This document shows, in pieces, positions 16,355-25,692 of a stretch of DNA of 64,000 nt. Below the pieces are notes generated by a model that worked only from the letters and a program-made list of their open reading frames with translations, did not search any database and was not told the origin of the DNA. The DNA is from an uncultured Alphaproteobacteria bacterium (GTDB lineage Bacteria > Pseudomonadota > Alphaproteobacteria > CAAHEQ01 > UBA3637): NCBI GenBank assembly GCA_934202735.1, contig CAKPYH010000001.1, positions 276,383 through 340,382 of the forward strand, in the 5' to 3' direction. The position numbers were made by a program, and so were the translations under genes. Numbering within the stretch: position 1 is the first letter of the stretch; each line of letters begins with the position of its first letter.

Positions 16355-17611
16355 ATGATACGGAAACTACAACATCTTTTATCCCGCTATCCATGGGGCA
16401 TGACCCTGTGGATGGTGGCGATGTTGTTGCTGACCGCCTGTGGGGACAACCCGCAAAAAGAAGCAAGTGATGATCCAACCGGCTATACATCTTGTGGTGT
16501 GTGTGCCACTTATGAGGCGTTGTTTAATGCCGTAGATAATGCCTTAAGTGCCTTGATGACCACGATGTGCACGCATGCAATGACTATTTTGGGAATAGGT
16601 ATGTTGTTCTTCTTGCTGTTCCATGTGGGCAAGTTTGTGGTGACCATTCAAGAACCCAATGTGCGCAAGTTTATTCAGCCCATACTGATTACATTATTTA
16701 AGGCCATTGTTGTCGTTGGCTTTATTCACGATGGGCAGGCATATTTGCAATTTGTGGGAAATTATTTTGTTTCGCCGATTTTGGAGTTTTTTGTATCCTT
16801 ATCGGACCTGGTGTTATCATTGGACGTGAACCCGTTAACGACACATATCGGAGGTATTACCGAAGACTTGATCGCAGATAAAGTATCATCTAGCGTTTTA
16901 TTTGGTAAAACAGGAACAGGTTTTTTGTTGATTATATTCAAAATGACAACGGCATTGAATTCCGGTATAGACTTGGGTTTTATTATATGGCAACAAAAAG
17001 GCTTGTCGGCATTCCTGTTTGGGGGATTTGTTGTTTTTATGTTCTGGATGTTGTTGTTAAGTTTGCCCTCATCATTTTTGGATGCGTTTGTGCGTATGGC
17101 GGCGGTGTTGATACTCTCTCCGTTTGTGATGGTGGCTTGGGTCTTCCCGCCCACAAAAGATTTAGTCAAAAAATTATGGGGCGTTTTCTTCGGGTCTTGT
17201 GTGATTTTATTGTTTACCAGTTTATATATTGCCCTGGCTATGTATGTGATTTTAACCGGCGTGAGTGAAATATATCCCGGCATGTTAGGATCTGCCCGTC
17301 AAACCACAGATCCGGGATTAGCCGCGTCTATTGAAAATATGTCCAACAGTGCGGTGGCCATTTTTATGCTGATTATGTGCATAAACAAGTTATCGCGCTA
17401 TTTGCCGGAACTGGCTAATCAATTTGGAGGTGAAACGGTGCGTTCTACCTTTATCAAAGTTTTGAATGGGCTTAAACAATTAGCTATTGCAGCGGCTAAA
17501 TTTGCAATTGCGGCGGCAACCGGTTCTCCGACTATGGCAAAATCGGCTCTGAAAAATGTGAAGGAAGCCGGTAAAGAAGGTCTCAGTATGGCACAAGACG
17601 GAGGGAAGTAG
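16355..17611 (+). CDS. VirB6/TrbL-like membrane lipoprotein 2 (418 aa)
   Basis: ATG at 16355 chosen over the in-frame GTG at 16343 because GGGGG lies 5-7 nt upstream. The N-terminus is a lipoprotein signal (MVAMLLLTACGD, lipid Cys29). A CGVC motif follows (Cys47-Cys50), then five to six membrane helices with FVMVAWVFPPTKDLVKKLW, aligning with the VFP-x-T signature of its neighbours. It lacks the long hydrophilic tail and is close to the basic VirB6 size plus a short C-terminus. Spacing to the first gene is 22 nt, so the same operon. A lipidated N-terminus on a polytopic channel protein is unusual. Confidence 0.75.
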   Translation: MIRKLQHLLSRYPWGMTLWMVAMLLLTACGDNPQKEASDDPTGYTSCGVCATYEALFNAVDNALSALMTTMCTHAMTILGIGMLFFLLFHVGKFVVTIQEPNVRKFIQPILITLFKAIVVVGFIHDGQAYLQFVGNYFVSPILEFFVSLSDLVLSLDVNPLTTHIGGITEDLIADKVSSSVLFGKTGTGFLLIIFKMTTALNSGIDLGFIIWQQKGLSAFLFGGFVVFMFWMLLLSLPSSFLDAFVRMAAVLILSPFVMVAWVFPPTKDLVKKLWGVFFGSCVILLFTSLYIALAMYVILTGVSEIYPGMLGSARQTTDPGLAASIENMSNSAVAIFMLIMCINKLSRYLPELANQFGGETVRSTFIKVLNGLKQLAIAAAKFAIAAATGSPTMAKSALKNVKEAGKEGLSMAQDGGK

Positions 17612-17614
17612 AGT

Positions 17615-20542
17615 ATGTTGAAAATCAAACGTCTTGTAAAACATGTTTTTCAAACTCTCTTGTTGGTGGGGGCGGTTTGTCTCTGCATTTTGTTGGGACA
17701 TGATCCCTGGGCGGCGACCCTGATGCCATTTGTTTGGGGCCTGAATATCCTGCTGATACTAGGGGGTATCGGCTATGCATTGTATCGGTCACGTCGCACG
17801 GCACTGCGGATGATTATTGTGGCAATAGGGGTATCTTTAACGGTTTTGGCGGGTCCGTCCATGGCTCAGATGGAACCGAAACCTGAAACGCCCAATACAA
17901 ATGAAGAACATTATCAAAACCTGAAAAAAATCAGTGAAGATATGTGTGTCCAATACAATCAATTCTTCGGAGTAGGAAATACAGGCAGAATCATTGATTG
18001 GGGGGCCGGTGATTTAGCGGAAACCAAAATTACAAAAGAGCAACTGACTCAAATGGCACAGATCAGTATTGTTGCGTGGGAATATGTTGACGCTTATAAA
18101 AAAGCTAAACAAGCCGGAATGAAAGAAGAAAGTCGCGGCTTCTTCTCGTGGCTGTCAAAAAAAATGCATTGGACCGATCCGTTGGAAAATACCAAGGAAA
18201 TCTATGAATGTGCCGTGGCCTGGAACGAAGAAATGGCCAAGTTCCAGACCTTATTTGCTGAAAAGCAATTAGGGACGGTTAAAAGCCTGTTGGAACTGGA
18301 ACAAAACGATTGTTGGCCGTGTGGGTTAGCTCGCCTTATGATGGATGCGGTAGAAGCTATTTCTGTGGCTTTGGAAGACACATTAAAATTGGCCGCGTTG
18401 GAATTGTTGGGTATCATGTTTTTGTTCTGGATTTTGTATAAGGTCCTGATGTTGATTGGTCAGATTATGGTGGGGGCGGCCAAACCCGGCGAGTTTTTTA
18501 CCGAGTTTTTGACACGTTTCTTTATTGCTACGATTGCGGTTGCATTATTGAATGCCCCAATGCAAAAACTGTATTCTATGACGCTCTCACCCATGATTAT
18601 GGCTACATCGGGTATGGCTAAAGCCTTTGTGAACGCAAGTAGTAATAATGAGACGTTGGATGCGTCATTTAGTGAACAACCCAATCAAAATACCTTGGGA
18701 CAACGAATTATAAATGATGTCAGTTTATTGTCATGCGTCTGTTGTAAAGACAGTGATTCTACGGATTGCAATGGCAAAAGTATTCGGAGAGAAGATAACA
18801 AGACTTTAATTGATTTTCAGGCAAAAAAAGAGTTGCTGTGTATGACGTGTACGGTGTACAAGCAAACGGCCCCCTTCTCGGCCGCGGGACGTGTGATGAT
18901 GTATCGTTCATTCCAGGCCACTTCTTGGTACGGTCGGTTACTACGAAAGGTGGCCAGTAAAATTACGGGCGGCGTGACGGATTATATTCCTTATCCGTTT
19001 GGTATGTGGATTGTCGGTATGTTTTTAACAATCGCGTTTACATGGTTGGCGGCATTGACAGCCTTTCGTTTGGTTGATGTATTTTTGCGCTTGGGATTTG
19101 TGTTTTTCTTGACACCCCTCTTGATAACGGCGTATGTCTTTCCGATTTCCCGTCAATATACCAAACGGGCCTGGGATTTCTTTGTACATGCGATGTTGAG
19201 TATTTTAGCCATCAGTATGGGAATGGCTTTGGTGATTGCGGTGTTTCAGGCTTCTTTACCGAATGGTGTGATTACGCGTTTGGGAAACATTATGCAAAAG
19301 GATTTATCAAACTCCGGTAATGAATACGCGGAAGAATTATATGCTGTTTTCGCCGGTAACCCCAAGGCGAGTGGTGATAGTGCCAGTGCTTTTTACATTT
19401 TGATTTTAATTTATGTAACACTACGTTTTGGAATTAAAATGTTAAAGTCATGTCAAGTGGTTATTGATGGGTTATCGGGGCTAAGCTCCGGTATTCCGGG
19501 GATCTGTGGTGATTGTGTGCGCGGGGCAATAAAGGCTGCTTTGGCTTTGGCGCGTGCGGCAACGTCGGCAGCCAAGGGTGGTATAGACAAGGCTCAGGCA
19601 GCTAAGAAGAAAGTTGGTGTTAAAGATGTTAACAAAGATGATAAAGAAAAGAAAAAAGAAGAAAAGGATGGAGCCGTTGCACGCGGTGCCAATCGGGCCG
19701 GGGACGCAGTTGAACAAAAAGCTAATGCTGCGGGCGATAAAATTGACAAAGGTGCTGAAAAAGCGGGGGATTTCGTTGAAAAAGGGGGAAAGAAAGTTGG
19801 TGAAAGTGGTCGTTCAGCCGGTAAGCGGATGATGAGCGTCGGGAGTAAAATAAGCGGAACGGGATTAGGGGCTATTGCCGGTGTGCCTTTGATGCTTGTT
19901 GGGGCAGCTGTATATGCCGGTGCGTCCATAGCCCAGGGAGCTGCATGGTTAGGTGGACAAGCTGTTAAAGGGGCTGGGAAAGTAGCCAGTGCAACTGTTC
20001 GGGCGGGTGGTCGTCAGGCGGCGAAAGGAATCAAAGCAGCCGGCCGACGGGCTGATCGGGCTGTCCAAAAAACGCGGGCGATGGCTAATCGGATTAAGCA
20101 AGCTCCGGGTAAATTAAAAAATAAATTAAAGAATATGCCGGCTAATGCAAAAAAAGCATTTATGCGCAAAACACGCAGTATGCGGGCGCGGGCGAAGTAT
20201 CTGCGTCAACGGGCAACGGGTGGTCCTGGGGCTTCCCGGTGGGGACAGGATGGCAGAGAACACCCGAATGCCGGGAGAGCTCGGGAAGGTCGTGAAGCCA
20301 GAGAACGGGACGAGCAACAACGCAAGCGGGAAGAAGAAGAGGCTCAAAGGAACGCACCGAGATCGGATTCTCGGGCCAGTCGCTTCCTGGGAGGTTTGGA
20401 AAATGCTTTGGATAATGCCGATGCGGCGGTGGATGCAGCTTTTGGTGAAGAAAGTGGGGGTAATTTTAATACCAATGGTTTGGATCAGGATGATAAACCC
20501 GCCTATTATGATACCGAAGATGATATTAAAAACCGATCGTAA
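17615..20542 (+). CDS. VirB6/TrbL-like membrane protein 3 (975 aa)
   Basis: Starts 3 nt after the previous stop. Three hydrophobic N-terminal segments, with a possible cleavage after GPSMAQ (about residue 85). A large periplasmic segment leads to a CWPCG motif (Cys233-Cys236), then membrane helices including LLITAYVFPISRQYTKRAW. Additional cysteines (CVCCKDSDSTDC) sit in an internal loop. After about 650 the tail is Lys/Ala-rich with heptad-like EKAGDFVEKGGKKVG repeats, then Arg-rich. It is the third VirB6-like paralogue; the tail could be exposed or exported as proposed for rickettsial VirB6 proteins (inference). Ends before a repeat block, so it closes the operon. Confidence 0.75.
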   Translation: MLKIKRLVKHVFQTLLLVGAVCLCILLGHDPWAATLMPFVWGLNILLILGGIGYALYRSRRTALRMIIVAIGVSLTVLAGPSMAQMEPKPETPNTNEEHYQNLKKISEDMCVQYNQFFGVGNTGRIIDWGAGDLAETKITKEQLTQMAQISIVAWEYVDAYKKAKQAGMKEESRGFFSWLSKKMHWTDPLENTKEIYECAVAWNEEMAKFQTLFAEKQLGTVKSLLELEQNDCWPCGLARLMMDAVEAISVALEDTLKLAALELLGIMFLFWILYKVLMLIGQIMVGAAKPGEFFTEFLTRFFIATIAVALLNAPMQKLYSMTLSPMIMATSGMAKAFVNASSNNETLDASFSEQPNQNTLGQRIINDVSLLSCVCCKDSDSTDCNGKSIRREDNKTLIDFQAKKELLCMTCTVYKQTAPFSAAGRVMMYRSFQATSWYGRLLRKVASKITGGVTDYIPYPFGMWIVGMFLTIAFTWLAALTAFRLVDVFLRLGFVFFLTPLLITAYVFPISRQYTKRAWDFFVHAMLSILAISMGMALVIAVFQASLPNGVITRLGNIMQKDLSNSGNEYAEELYAVFAGNPKASGDSASAFYILILIYVTLRFGIKMLKSCQVVIDGLSGLSSGIPGICGDCVRGAIKAALALARAATSAAKGGIDKAQAAKKKVGVKDVNKDDKEKKKEEKDGAVARGANRAGDAVEQKANAAGDKIDKGAEKAGDFVEKGGKKVGESGRSAGKRMMSVGSKISGTGLGAIAGVPLMLVGAAVYAGASIAQGAAWLGGQAVKGAGKVASATVRAGGRQAAKGIKAAGRRADRAVQKTRAMANRIKQAPGKLKNKLKNMPANAKKAFMRKTRSMRARAKYLRQRATGGPGASRWGQDGREHPNAGRAREGREARERDEQQRKREEEEAQRNAPRSDSRASRFLGGLENALDNADAAVDAAFGEESGGNFNTNGLDQDDKPAYYDTEDDIKNRS

Positions 20543-20574
20543 TGGAGAATAACACATCGGATTGACCCCCGAGA

Positions 20575-21110
20575 TATTTTTTTGGTGCGGGTTTGTGTTT
20601 GCTATTCCCCGTCATCGTCGGGCGTTTATTTCTTTTGTCATCTTCGGGCAATTTTTAGTATTGTCATCTTCGGGCTTGACCCGGAGATCCAGGGGAAAGA
20701 GAAGTCTTTGTAATCCTGCGGGACCCAACATTTTGGATTATGCGCTGTGCTTACCCGCTCACTGCGTTCGGGGCCGCCTGTCGGCGTTGCCTTCGGCCCC
20801 GCTTTCGCGGGACTGCGTAAATAAAAAGTTGCCGGTGGCAAGTTTTTATGCTTCGCCATTCACCTTATTGAAAACAAGGGCAACTCTTTGTCCGCCGTTT
20901 GAAATTAGGTGGAATTGAACAAGGTATGAGTAGAACTTGTCATCTTCGGGCTTGACCCGGAGGTCCAGGAAAGAGAAGTCTTTGTAATCCTGCGGGACCC
21001 AACATTTTGGATTCCCATTTTCATGGGAATGACAAGGTAAGATAACCCACACACCCACTCTTCCACCTCATCTTCGGGCCTTGCCGGAGATTCGGGATAC
21101 AAGAAACGCA
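20575..21110 (-). repeat. Composite dispersed repeat, long copy 2 (inverted) and fragments
   Basis: Holds the same ~270-bp composite seen at 4.78-5.05 kb, here reversed (about 20.64-20.95 kb), preceded and followed by single cores (TTGTCATCTTCGGGCTTGAC). Fills the 666-bp gap before rpmH; only the rpmH promoter at its right edge is otherwise recognisable. Confidence 0.85.
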
Positions 21111-21142
21111 CAAGGCCTTATTCGTTTTTTTGTAAAAAAGGC

Positions 21143-21171
21143 TTGACTTTTGATTCAAAATCAGGTATAAA
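21143..21171 (+). promoter_or_regulatory. rpmH promoter
   Basis: TTGACT, 17-nt spacer, TATAAA. Closely resembles the rpmB promoter (28090-28118, minus), sharing GCTTGACTTTTGATT. Confidence 0.75.
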
Positions 21172-21208
21172 GTAAAAACTATTTTTCTGAAAGTAAGGAG
21201 AACACACA

Positions 21209-21343
21209 ATGAAACGCACATATCAACCCAGTAAGATCGTTCGCACGCGCCGTCATGGTTTTCGTGCCCGTATGGCTACGGCCGGTGGTCGCGCCGTTAT
21301 CAATGCGCGTCGTCGTAAAGGTCGTAAAGTCGTCAGCGCGTAA
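21209..21343 (+). CDS. rpmH: 50S ribosomal protein L34
   Basis: 44 residues, the standard L34 length: MKRTYQPSKIVRTRRHGFRA and an Arg/Lys-rich end (RRRKGRKVVSA). Preceded by AAGGAG. It is a structural protein of the large subunit and heads the conserved rpmH-rnpA-yidD-yidC order found in most bacteria. Confidence 0.98.
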   Translation: MKRTYQPSKIVRTRRHGFRARMATAGGRAVINARRRKGRKVVSA

Positions 21344-21368
21344 TCTCAATTTTTGAATTGAACAGACG

Positions 21369-21392
21369 GACACCGCTTGTATAACCGGTGTC
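21369..21392 (+). terminator. Possible attenuator between rpmH and rnpA
   Basis: 7-bp stem GACACCG / CGGTGTC with a 10-nt loop followed by TTGTTTTGT. Likely a partial terminator that lets L34 be made in excess over RnpA. Confidence 0.5.
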
Positions 21393-21416
21393 TTGTTTTG
21401 TATAAAGGGCCCGGAG

Positions 21417-21830
21417 ATGACTGCTACATCGCTTGATACCAAACCTGTCCGCATGAAAAAAAGGCGCATGTTTGTGCATGTGGCCGGTGCCGATACGCGT
21501 GTGGTAACGACAACGGTTGTGGTACAGTTTTGCCCGAATGATTTAGGCGTGGTGCGGACCGGCTTTACCGTAACGAAAAAAGTAGGATGTGCCGTTCGGC
21601 GTAATCGGATACGGCGGCGTTTGCGTGAAGCGGTACGGCTTAGTCCCGATATGCCCGAAATGGCGGGATGGGACTTGGTGTTCATCGGGCGGTTAGCAAC
21701 GGCGGATCGGGCGTTTCATCAAATCCGGTCCGATTTAGCTTATGCGTTGCGGCGTATCCAAGGGGCGGATCGGATGGACAATGAGGAACAGAATGCCCAA
21801 CGCAAAGGCAGCGGAACCACATTGGCATGA
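21417..21830 (+). CDS. rnpA: Ribonuclease P protein component
   Basis: 137 residues from ATG 21417. GGAG directly abuts this ATG, so the exact start is uncertain; ATG 21453 is the alternative. The RNR motif region is clear: TGFTVTKKVGCAVRRNRIRRR, followed by LREAVRL. It binds RNase P RNA and helps cleave the 5' leader of tRNA precursors. Its stop overlaps the yidD start. The C-terminus has a short hydrophilic extension after ALRRIQG. Confidence 0.93.
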   Translation: MTATSLDTKPVRMKKRRMFVHVAGADTRVVTTTVVVQFCPNDLGVVRTGFTVTKKVGCAVRRNRIRRRLREAVRLSPDMPEMAGWDLVFIGRLATADRAFHQIRSDLAYALRRIQGADRMDNEEQNAQRKGSGTTLA

Positions 21831-22081
21831 TACGGAAAGTGATGATCGGATTGTGCTTGATACCGGTGTGGCTGTACCGTGTTTGTGTATCGCCTTTCAA
21901 GCCTCCTTGTTGCCGATTTACGCCGACATGCTCGCGGTATGTGCGTGATGCTTTTTTGTTGCATGGCGTGATAAAAGGTGCTATGCTCTCAATTCGCCGC
22001 TTGGTGCGGTGCAACCCGTGGGGCGGGTCCGGCTATGATCCTGTTCCGCTGCCTGAACATAAGGATAACACAAAATGTTAG
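21827..22081 (+). CDS. yidD: Membrane protein insertion efficiency factor YidD
   Basis: 84 residues. Family motif FTPTCSRYVRDAFLLHGVIK and CNPWGGSGYDPVP are both present. A short amphipathic N-terminus associates it with the inner membrane. It aids YidC-dependent insertion. ATGA overlap with rnpA, and its final codons overlap the yidC start, so all three are translationally coupled. Confidence 0.95.
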   Translation: MIRKVMIGLCLIPVWLYRVCVSPFKPPCCRFTPTCSRYVRDAFLLHGVIKGAMLSIRRLVRCNPWGGSGYDPVPLPEHKDNTKC

Positions 22082-23730
22082 ATGATGAAAAAAAAGAACA
22101 AAGAAATATGATGCTGGCCATGCTATTGGTTGTGGTGGTATTGATGGTCTTTAATGCCTGGACACGACGGAATACCGAAACGGTGACAGTGCCTTTGACC
22201 CCGCCTGTGGAAACGGAAATGCCGGTGGCCCAGACAACGGAAGAAACAATCCCGGCGATTGAAGCAACGCCGGACGAAGCCGAAGAACCGATTGCCGTGA
22301 TTCCCTTTGAAAATACGCTGATGACGGGGACATTTCGGGCCAATGGTACGGCGGTAGATGCGTTGGATTTGTTGACGTATCGTGAAACGACGGCTCCGGA
22401 TAGCCCGTTTGTGCGTGTGTTAGGGGCGGATTATGGTACATCTTTGAATTGGCAGGGGGCGGGCATTCCCGATACGACACGGGCACCGCATATCACGGGT
22501 GATCACCTGACACCTGAAACGCCGGTGGTGTTGACATGGGTAAAAGGCCCTGTTCAGATTGAACGAACCGTCAGTTTAGATAATGCATATATGATAACAT
22601 ACACCGATAAAATCATCAATGCCGGAACGGTGCCGGTCTCGGCCACCTTGAACGGACGGGTAGAACGGTCGGTGGATTCGGTACCTAACAATCGGGTGGC
22701 GGTACACGAGGGCTTTTTGGCTTTGGTGGATAACCATGCCGAAGAAAGCCGATATGCGGAAATTAAAGCCGATGAAGACAAAGTCATGACGGCGACCGGG
22801 GGATGGATCGGTATGACGGATAAGTATTGGCAAACTTTATTTGTGCCGGAACAGAATATGGTATCCGATATGACCTATGCGCGTCATGATGATTTTTATG
22901 TGGCTTCTTTTACCGGTCGGCCGGAGACGGTGGCCCCGGGGGCAACTTTGACCCGTACAACGCGCCTGTTTTCGGGGGCCAAGGAATTGCACTTGATTAA
23001 CGCCTATGAAGCGCAAGGGATTCCACGGTTTGATCTGTCCATTGATTTCGGGTGGTATTACTTTTTGACCAAGCCGTTTTTGTATTTTCTGGGGTGGCTT
23101 TATGCGTTGGTCGGCAATATGGGGGTGGCGATTTTGGTGTTTGCCACGTTGTTGCGGATTTTGATGTTGCCGGTGGCGACCAAGACGTATGAAAATATGG
23201 CCAAGATGAAAAAAGTTCAACCGAAAATTAAAGCCCTTCAAGAACGGTTCAAGGATAACAAGGCACAATTACAAGTAGAAATGATGAACCTGTATAAACG
23301 TGATAAAGTCAATCCGGCATCGGGGTGTTTGCCCATGTTGATTCAGATCCCTGTGTTTTTTGCGCTTTACAAAGTGTTGTCGGTTTCCATTTTGATGCGT
23401 CAAGCCCCGTTCTTCGGTTGGATTACCGACCTGTCGCAGCCGGATCCGTCATCTGTTTTTACGATGTTCGGTTTGTTGCCGTGGCCGATTCCGTCCATCC
23501 TGAACATCGGTGTGTGGCCGGTGATTATGGGGTTGACCATGGTGTTGCAACAACGGTTGAGTCCGACACCTTCCACAAATCCGGATCAAAAAATCATTAT
23601 GAACCTGATGCCGATTATCTTTACCTTTATGATGGGTAATTTTGCGTCCGGATTGGTGATTTATTGGACATGGAGCAATATCTTGTCTTTGGCGCAACAA
23701 CGGTATATTATGAAAAAAGTGGGTGTATAG
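22075..23730 (+). CDS. yidC: Membrane protein insertase YidC
   Basis: 551 residues: N-terminal TM helix (about 9-25), large periplasmic P1 domain (about 60-340), then the conserved five-helix insertase core beginning near WYYFLTKPFLYFLGWLYALV. The core contains the KVQPKIKALQERFKDNKAQL cytoplasmic hairpin and GCLPMLIQIPVFFALYKVL. Gram-negative YidC type, inserting proteins into the inner membrane with or without Sec. Ends with a KKVGV tail and is followed immediately by engB. Confidence 0.97.
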   Translation: MLDDEKKEQRNMMLAMLLVVVVLMVFNAWTRRNTETVTVPLTPPVETEMPVAQTTEETIPAIEATPDEAEEPIAVIPFENTLMTGTFRANGTAVDALDLLTYRETTAPDSPFVRVLGADYGTSLNWQGAGIPDTTRAPHITGDHLTPETPVVLTWVKGPVQIERTVSLDNAYMITYTDKIINAGTVPVSATLNGRVERSVDSVPNNRVAVHEGFLALVDNHAEESRYAEIKADEDKVMTATGGWIGMTDKYWQTLFVPEQNMVSDMTYARHDDFYVASFTGRPETVAPGATLTRTTRLFSGAKELHLINAYEAQGIPRFDLSIDFGWYYFLTKPFLYFLGWLYALVGNMGVAILVFATLLRILMLPVATKTYENMAKMKKVQPKIKALQERFKDNKAQLQVEMMNLYKRDKVNPASGCLPMLIQIPVFFALYKVLSVSILMRQAPFFGWITDLSQPDPSSVFTMFGLLPWPIPSILNIGVWPVIMGLTMVLQQRLSPTPSTNPDQKIIMNLMPIIFTFMMGNFASGLVIYWTWSNILSLAQQRYIMKKVGV

Positions 23731-24366
23731 ATGCTGACAACGGCCGAACTGATACCTGACGGAAACAAGTTGTTTGAAACCAAGCCGACCTTTTGGCGTG
23801 GTGTGGTGTCGGCCGAACAACTGCCGGATGAAATGGTCCCTGAAATTGCTTTTGCGGGGCGGTCTAATGTGGGGAAAAGCACGTTGATCAATACGATAAC
23901 CGGTTGCCCTAAATTGGCTCGGGCATCTAATACACCGGGCCGGACGCAGGAGTTAAACTTTTTTCATCATCCGGCGGGCTTTTACCTGGTGGACTTGCCC
24001 GGGTACGGGTTCGCCAGTGCCCCCCGACAAACGGTGCAGGTATGGACGCGCTTGATACATGATTACTTGCGCGGCCGGCGACAACTGCGGCGCGTTTTCT
24101 TGTTGATTGATATTCGCCACGGTGTCAAGCCCGTTGATGAAAATATCATGAAAATGATGGATCGGGCGGCCGTCAATTATCAAATTGTGTTGACCAAAGC
24201 GGATAAAGTGTCTCCGACCGTTGCGGCGGAGATGTTGGACCGTGTGTCCGGTATCGGAGCGGGGCATGTGGCCTGCTATCCCGAAGTGTTGATGACCAGT
24301 TCTGAAACAAAAACCGATATCGGGGCGGTGCGGGCGCAGTTTATTAAAGTCTTGCGGGGAATCTAG
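23731..24366 (+). CDS. engB: Ribosome biogenesis GTPase YsxC/EngB
   Basis: 211 residues. P-loop GRSNVGKST, G2 NTPGRTQELNFF, G3 DLPGYGFA, G4 TKADKV. The lengths between motifs and the VPEIAFAGRSNVGKSTLIN context fit EngB. It acts in 50S subunit assembly. Starts directly after the yidC stop (0 nt) and is followed by mnmE after 2 nt. Confidence 0.96.
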   Translation: MLTTAELIPDGNKLFETKPTFWRGVVSAEQLPDEMVPEIAFAGRSNVGKSTLINTITGCPKLARASNTPGRTQELNFFHHPAGFYLVDLPGYGFASAPRQTVQVWTRLIHDYLRGRRQLRRVFLLIDIRHGVKPVDENIMKMMDRAAVNYQIVLTKADKVSPTVAAEMLDRVSGIGAGHVACYPEVLMTSSETKTDIGAVRAQFIKVLRGI

Positions 24367-24368
24367 CG

Positions 24369-25691
24369 ATGACTTATTGTTTAACCGATACGATTTATGC
24401 GTTGTCCAGCGGTCCCGGTAAAGGGGGTGTCGCCGTTATTCGGGTATCGGGGCGATTGGTGAAAGACGTGCTGCATCGTTTGGCCGGATTGGATCAGCCG
24501 ACCCCGCGGCATGCATATTTCCGGCCGTTGCGAGATGCGGCGGGGCAGGTCTTGGATAATGCTTTGGTCCTTTTCTTCCCGGGGCCGTTTAGTTTTACCG
24601 GTGAAGATGTGGCCGAGTTGCAGGTTCATGGGGGCCGTGCGGTGATACAAGGGGTCTTTCGGGCTTTGAGTGATATAGACGGGTGTCGGCCGGCCGAACG
24701 CGGCGAGTACTCCCGGCGGGCGGTCATCAACGGCAAGATGGATTTAACGGCGGCGGAAGGCTTGCTGGATATGATAGATGCCGAAACCGAACATCAACGG
24801 GCGCAGGCGTATCAACAAATGCAAGGGCATCTGGGGCGTTTGTATGACGGGTGGCGGACCGACTTGACCCGGGATATGGCGTATTTGGAAGCCTTTATTG
24901 ATTTTCCCGAAGAAGACATACCCCCCGAAAAAATATCCGAAATTGAGACGAAAACACGGGCTTTAATCGCGGCGATACAGGCTCATTTGGATGATAACCG
25001 GCGCGGAGAACGGTTGCGGGACGGATTTCAAATTGCCATTATCGGTCAACCGAATGTGGGTAAAAGCAGCCTGATCAATGCCTTGACCCGGCGAGATGTT
25101 GCGATTGTGTCTCAAACGGCCGGTACGACCCGCGATGTGGTGGAAGCCCACTTGGATGTAGACGGCTTTCCGGTGATTATAGCCGATACGGCGGGCCTGA
25201 GAGAACAAGTCGGCGAGGTTGAACGCGAGGGAATTCGCCGGGCAGTTCAGCGGGCCGAACAGGCGGACCTGATTTTACATATTCAGGACGGCACCGCTTA
25301 TCCGGCGGGGGATACGTTGCCGGCAACATTGTCGGGAAAAACGATTTTAACGGTTTGGAATAAAGCGGATTTAATGCCGTCTTTACCTTCGGATGCCCTG
25401 TGTATCAGTGCCCGGACCGGTGCCGGTTTGGATACCTTGTGGCAACGGATCCGGACAATTTTAACCCGGGATTTTGTGTCTCGGGATTCGGCGGTGATTA
25501 CACGAGAACGGTATCGGGTGGCTTTAACGGAATGTGTCCGCCATTTAACATGTTCTTTATCGGCTCCGGCTTTGGAATTGCAGGCCGAAGATTTACGCTT
25601 GGCGGCCCGGGCGTTGGGGCGAATTACGGGGCGGATAGACGCGGAAGATTTATTAGATGTTATCTTTCGGGATTTTTGCATAGGAAAATAA
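24369..25691 (+). CDS. mnmE: tRNA modification GTPase MnmE
   Basis: 440 residues. N-terminal tetrahydrofolate-binding domain (starts TIYALSSGPGKGGVAVIRVS), helical domain, and inserted G domain with GQPNVGKSSLINAL, TAGTTRD, DTAGLRE and NKAD. It ends in FCIGK, the invariant C-terminus whose Cys is needed for activity. With MnmG it makes the cmnm5U34 wobble modification. Placed 1 nt before mnmG, as expected for partners. Confidence 0.98.
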   Translation: MTYCLTDTIYALSSGPGKGGVAVIRVSGRLVKDVLHRLAGLDQPTPRHAYFRPLRDAAGQVLDNALVLFFPGPFSFTGEDVAELQVHGGRAVIQGVFRALSDIDGCRPAERGEYSRRAVINGKMDLTAAEGLLDMIDAETEHQRAQAYQQMQGHLGRLYDGWRTDLTRDMAYLEAFIDFPEEDIPPEKISEIETKTRALIAAIQAHLDDNRRGERLRDGFQIAIIGQPNVGKSSLINALTRRDVAIVSQTAGTTRDVVEAHLDVDGFPVIIADTAGLREQVGEVEREGIRRAVQRAEQADLILHIQDGTAYPAGDTLPATLSGKTILTVWNKADLMPSLPSDALCISARTGAGLDTLWQRIRTILTRDFVSRDSAVITRERYRVALTECVRHLTCSLSAPALELQAEDLRLAARALGRITGRIDAEDLLDVIFRDFCIGK

Positions 25692-25692
25692 A

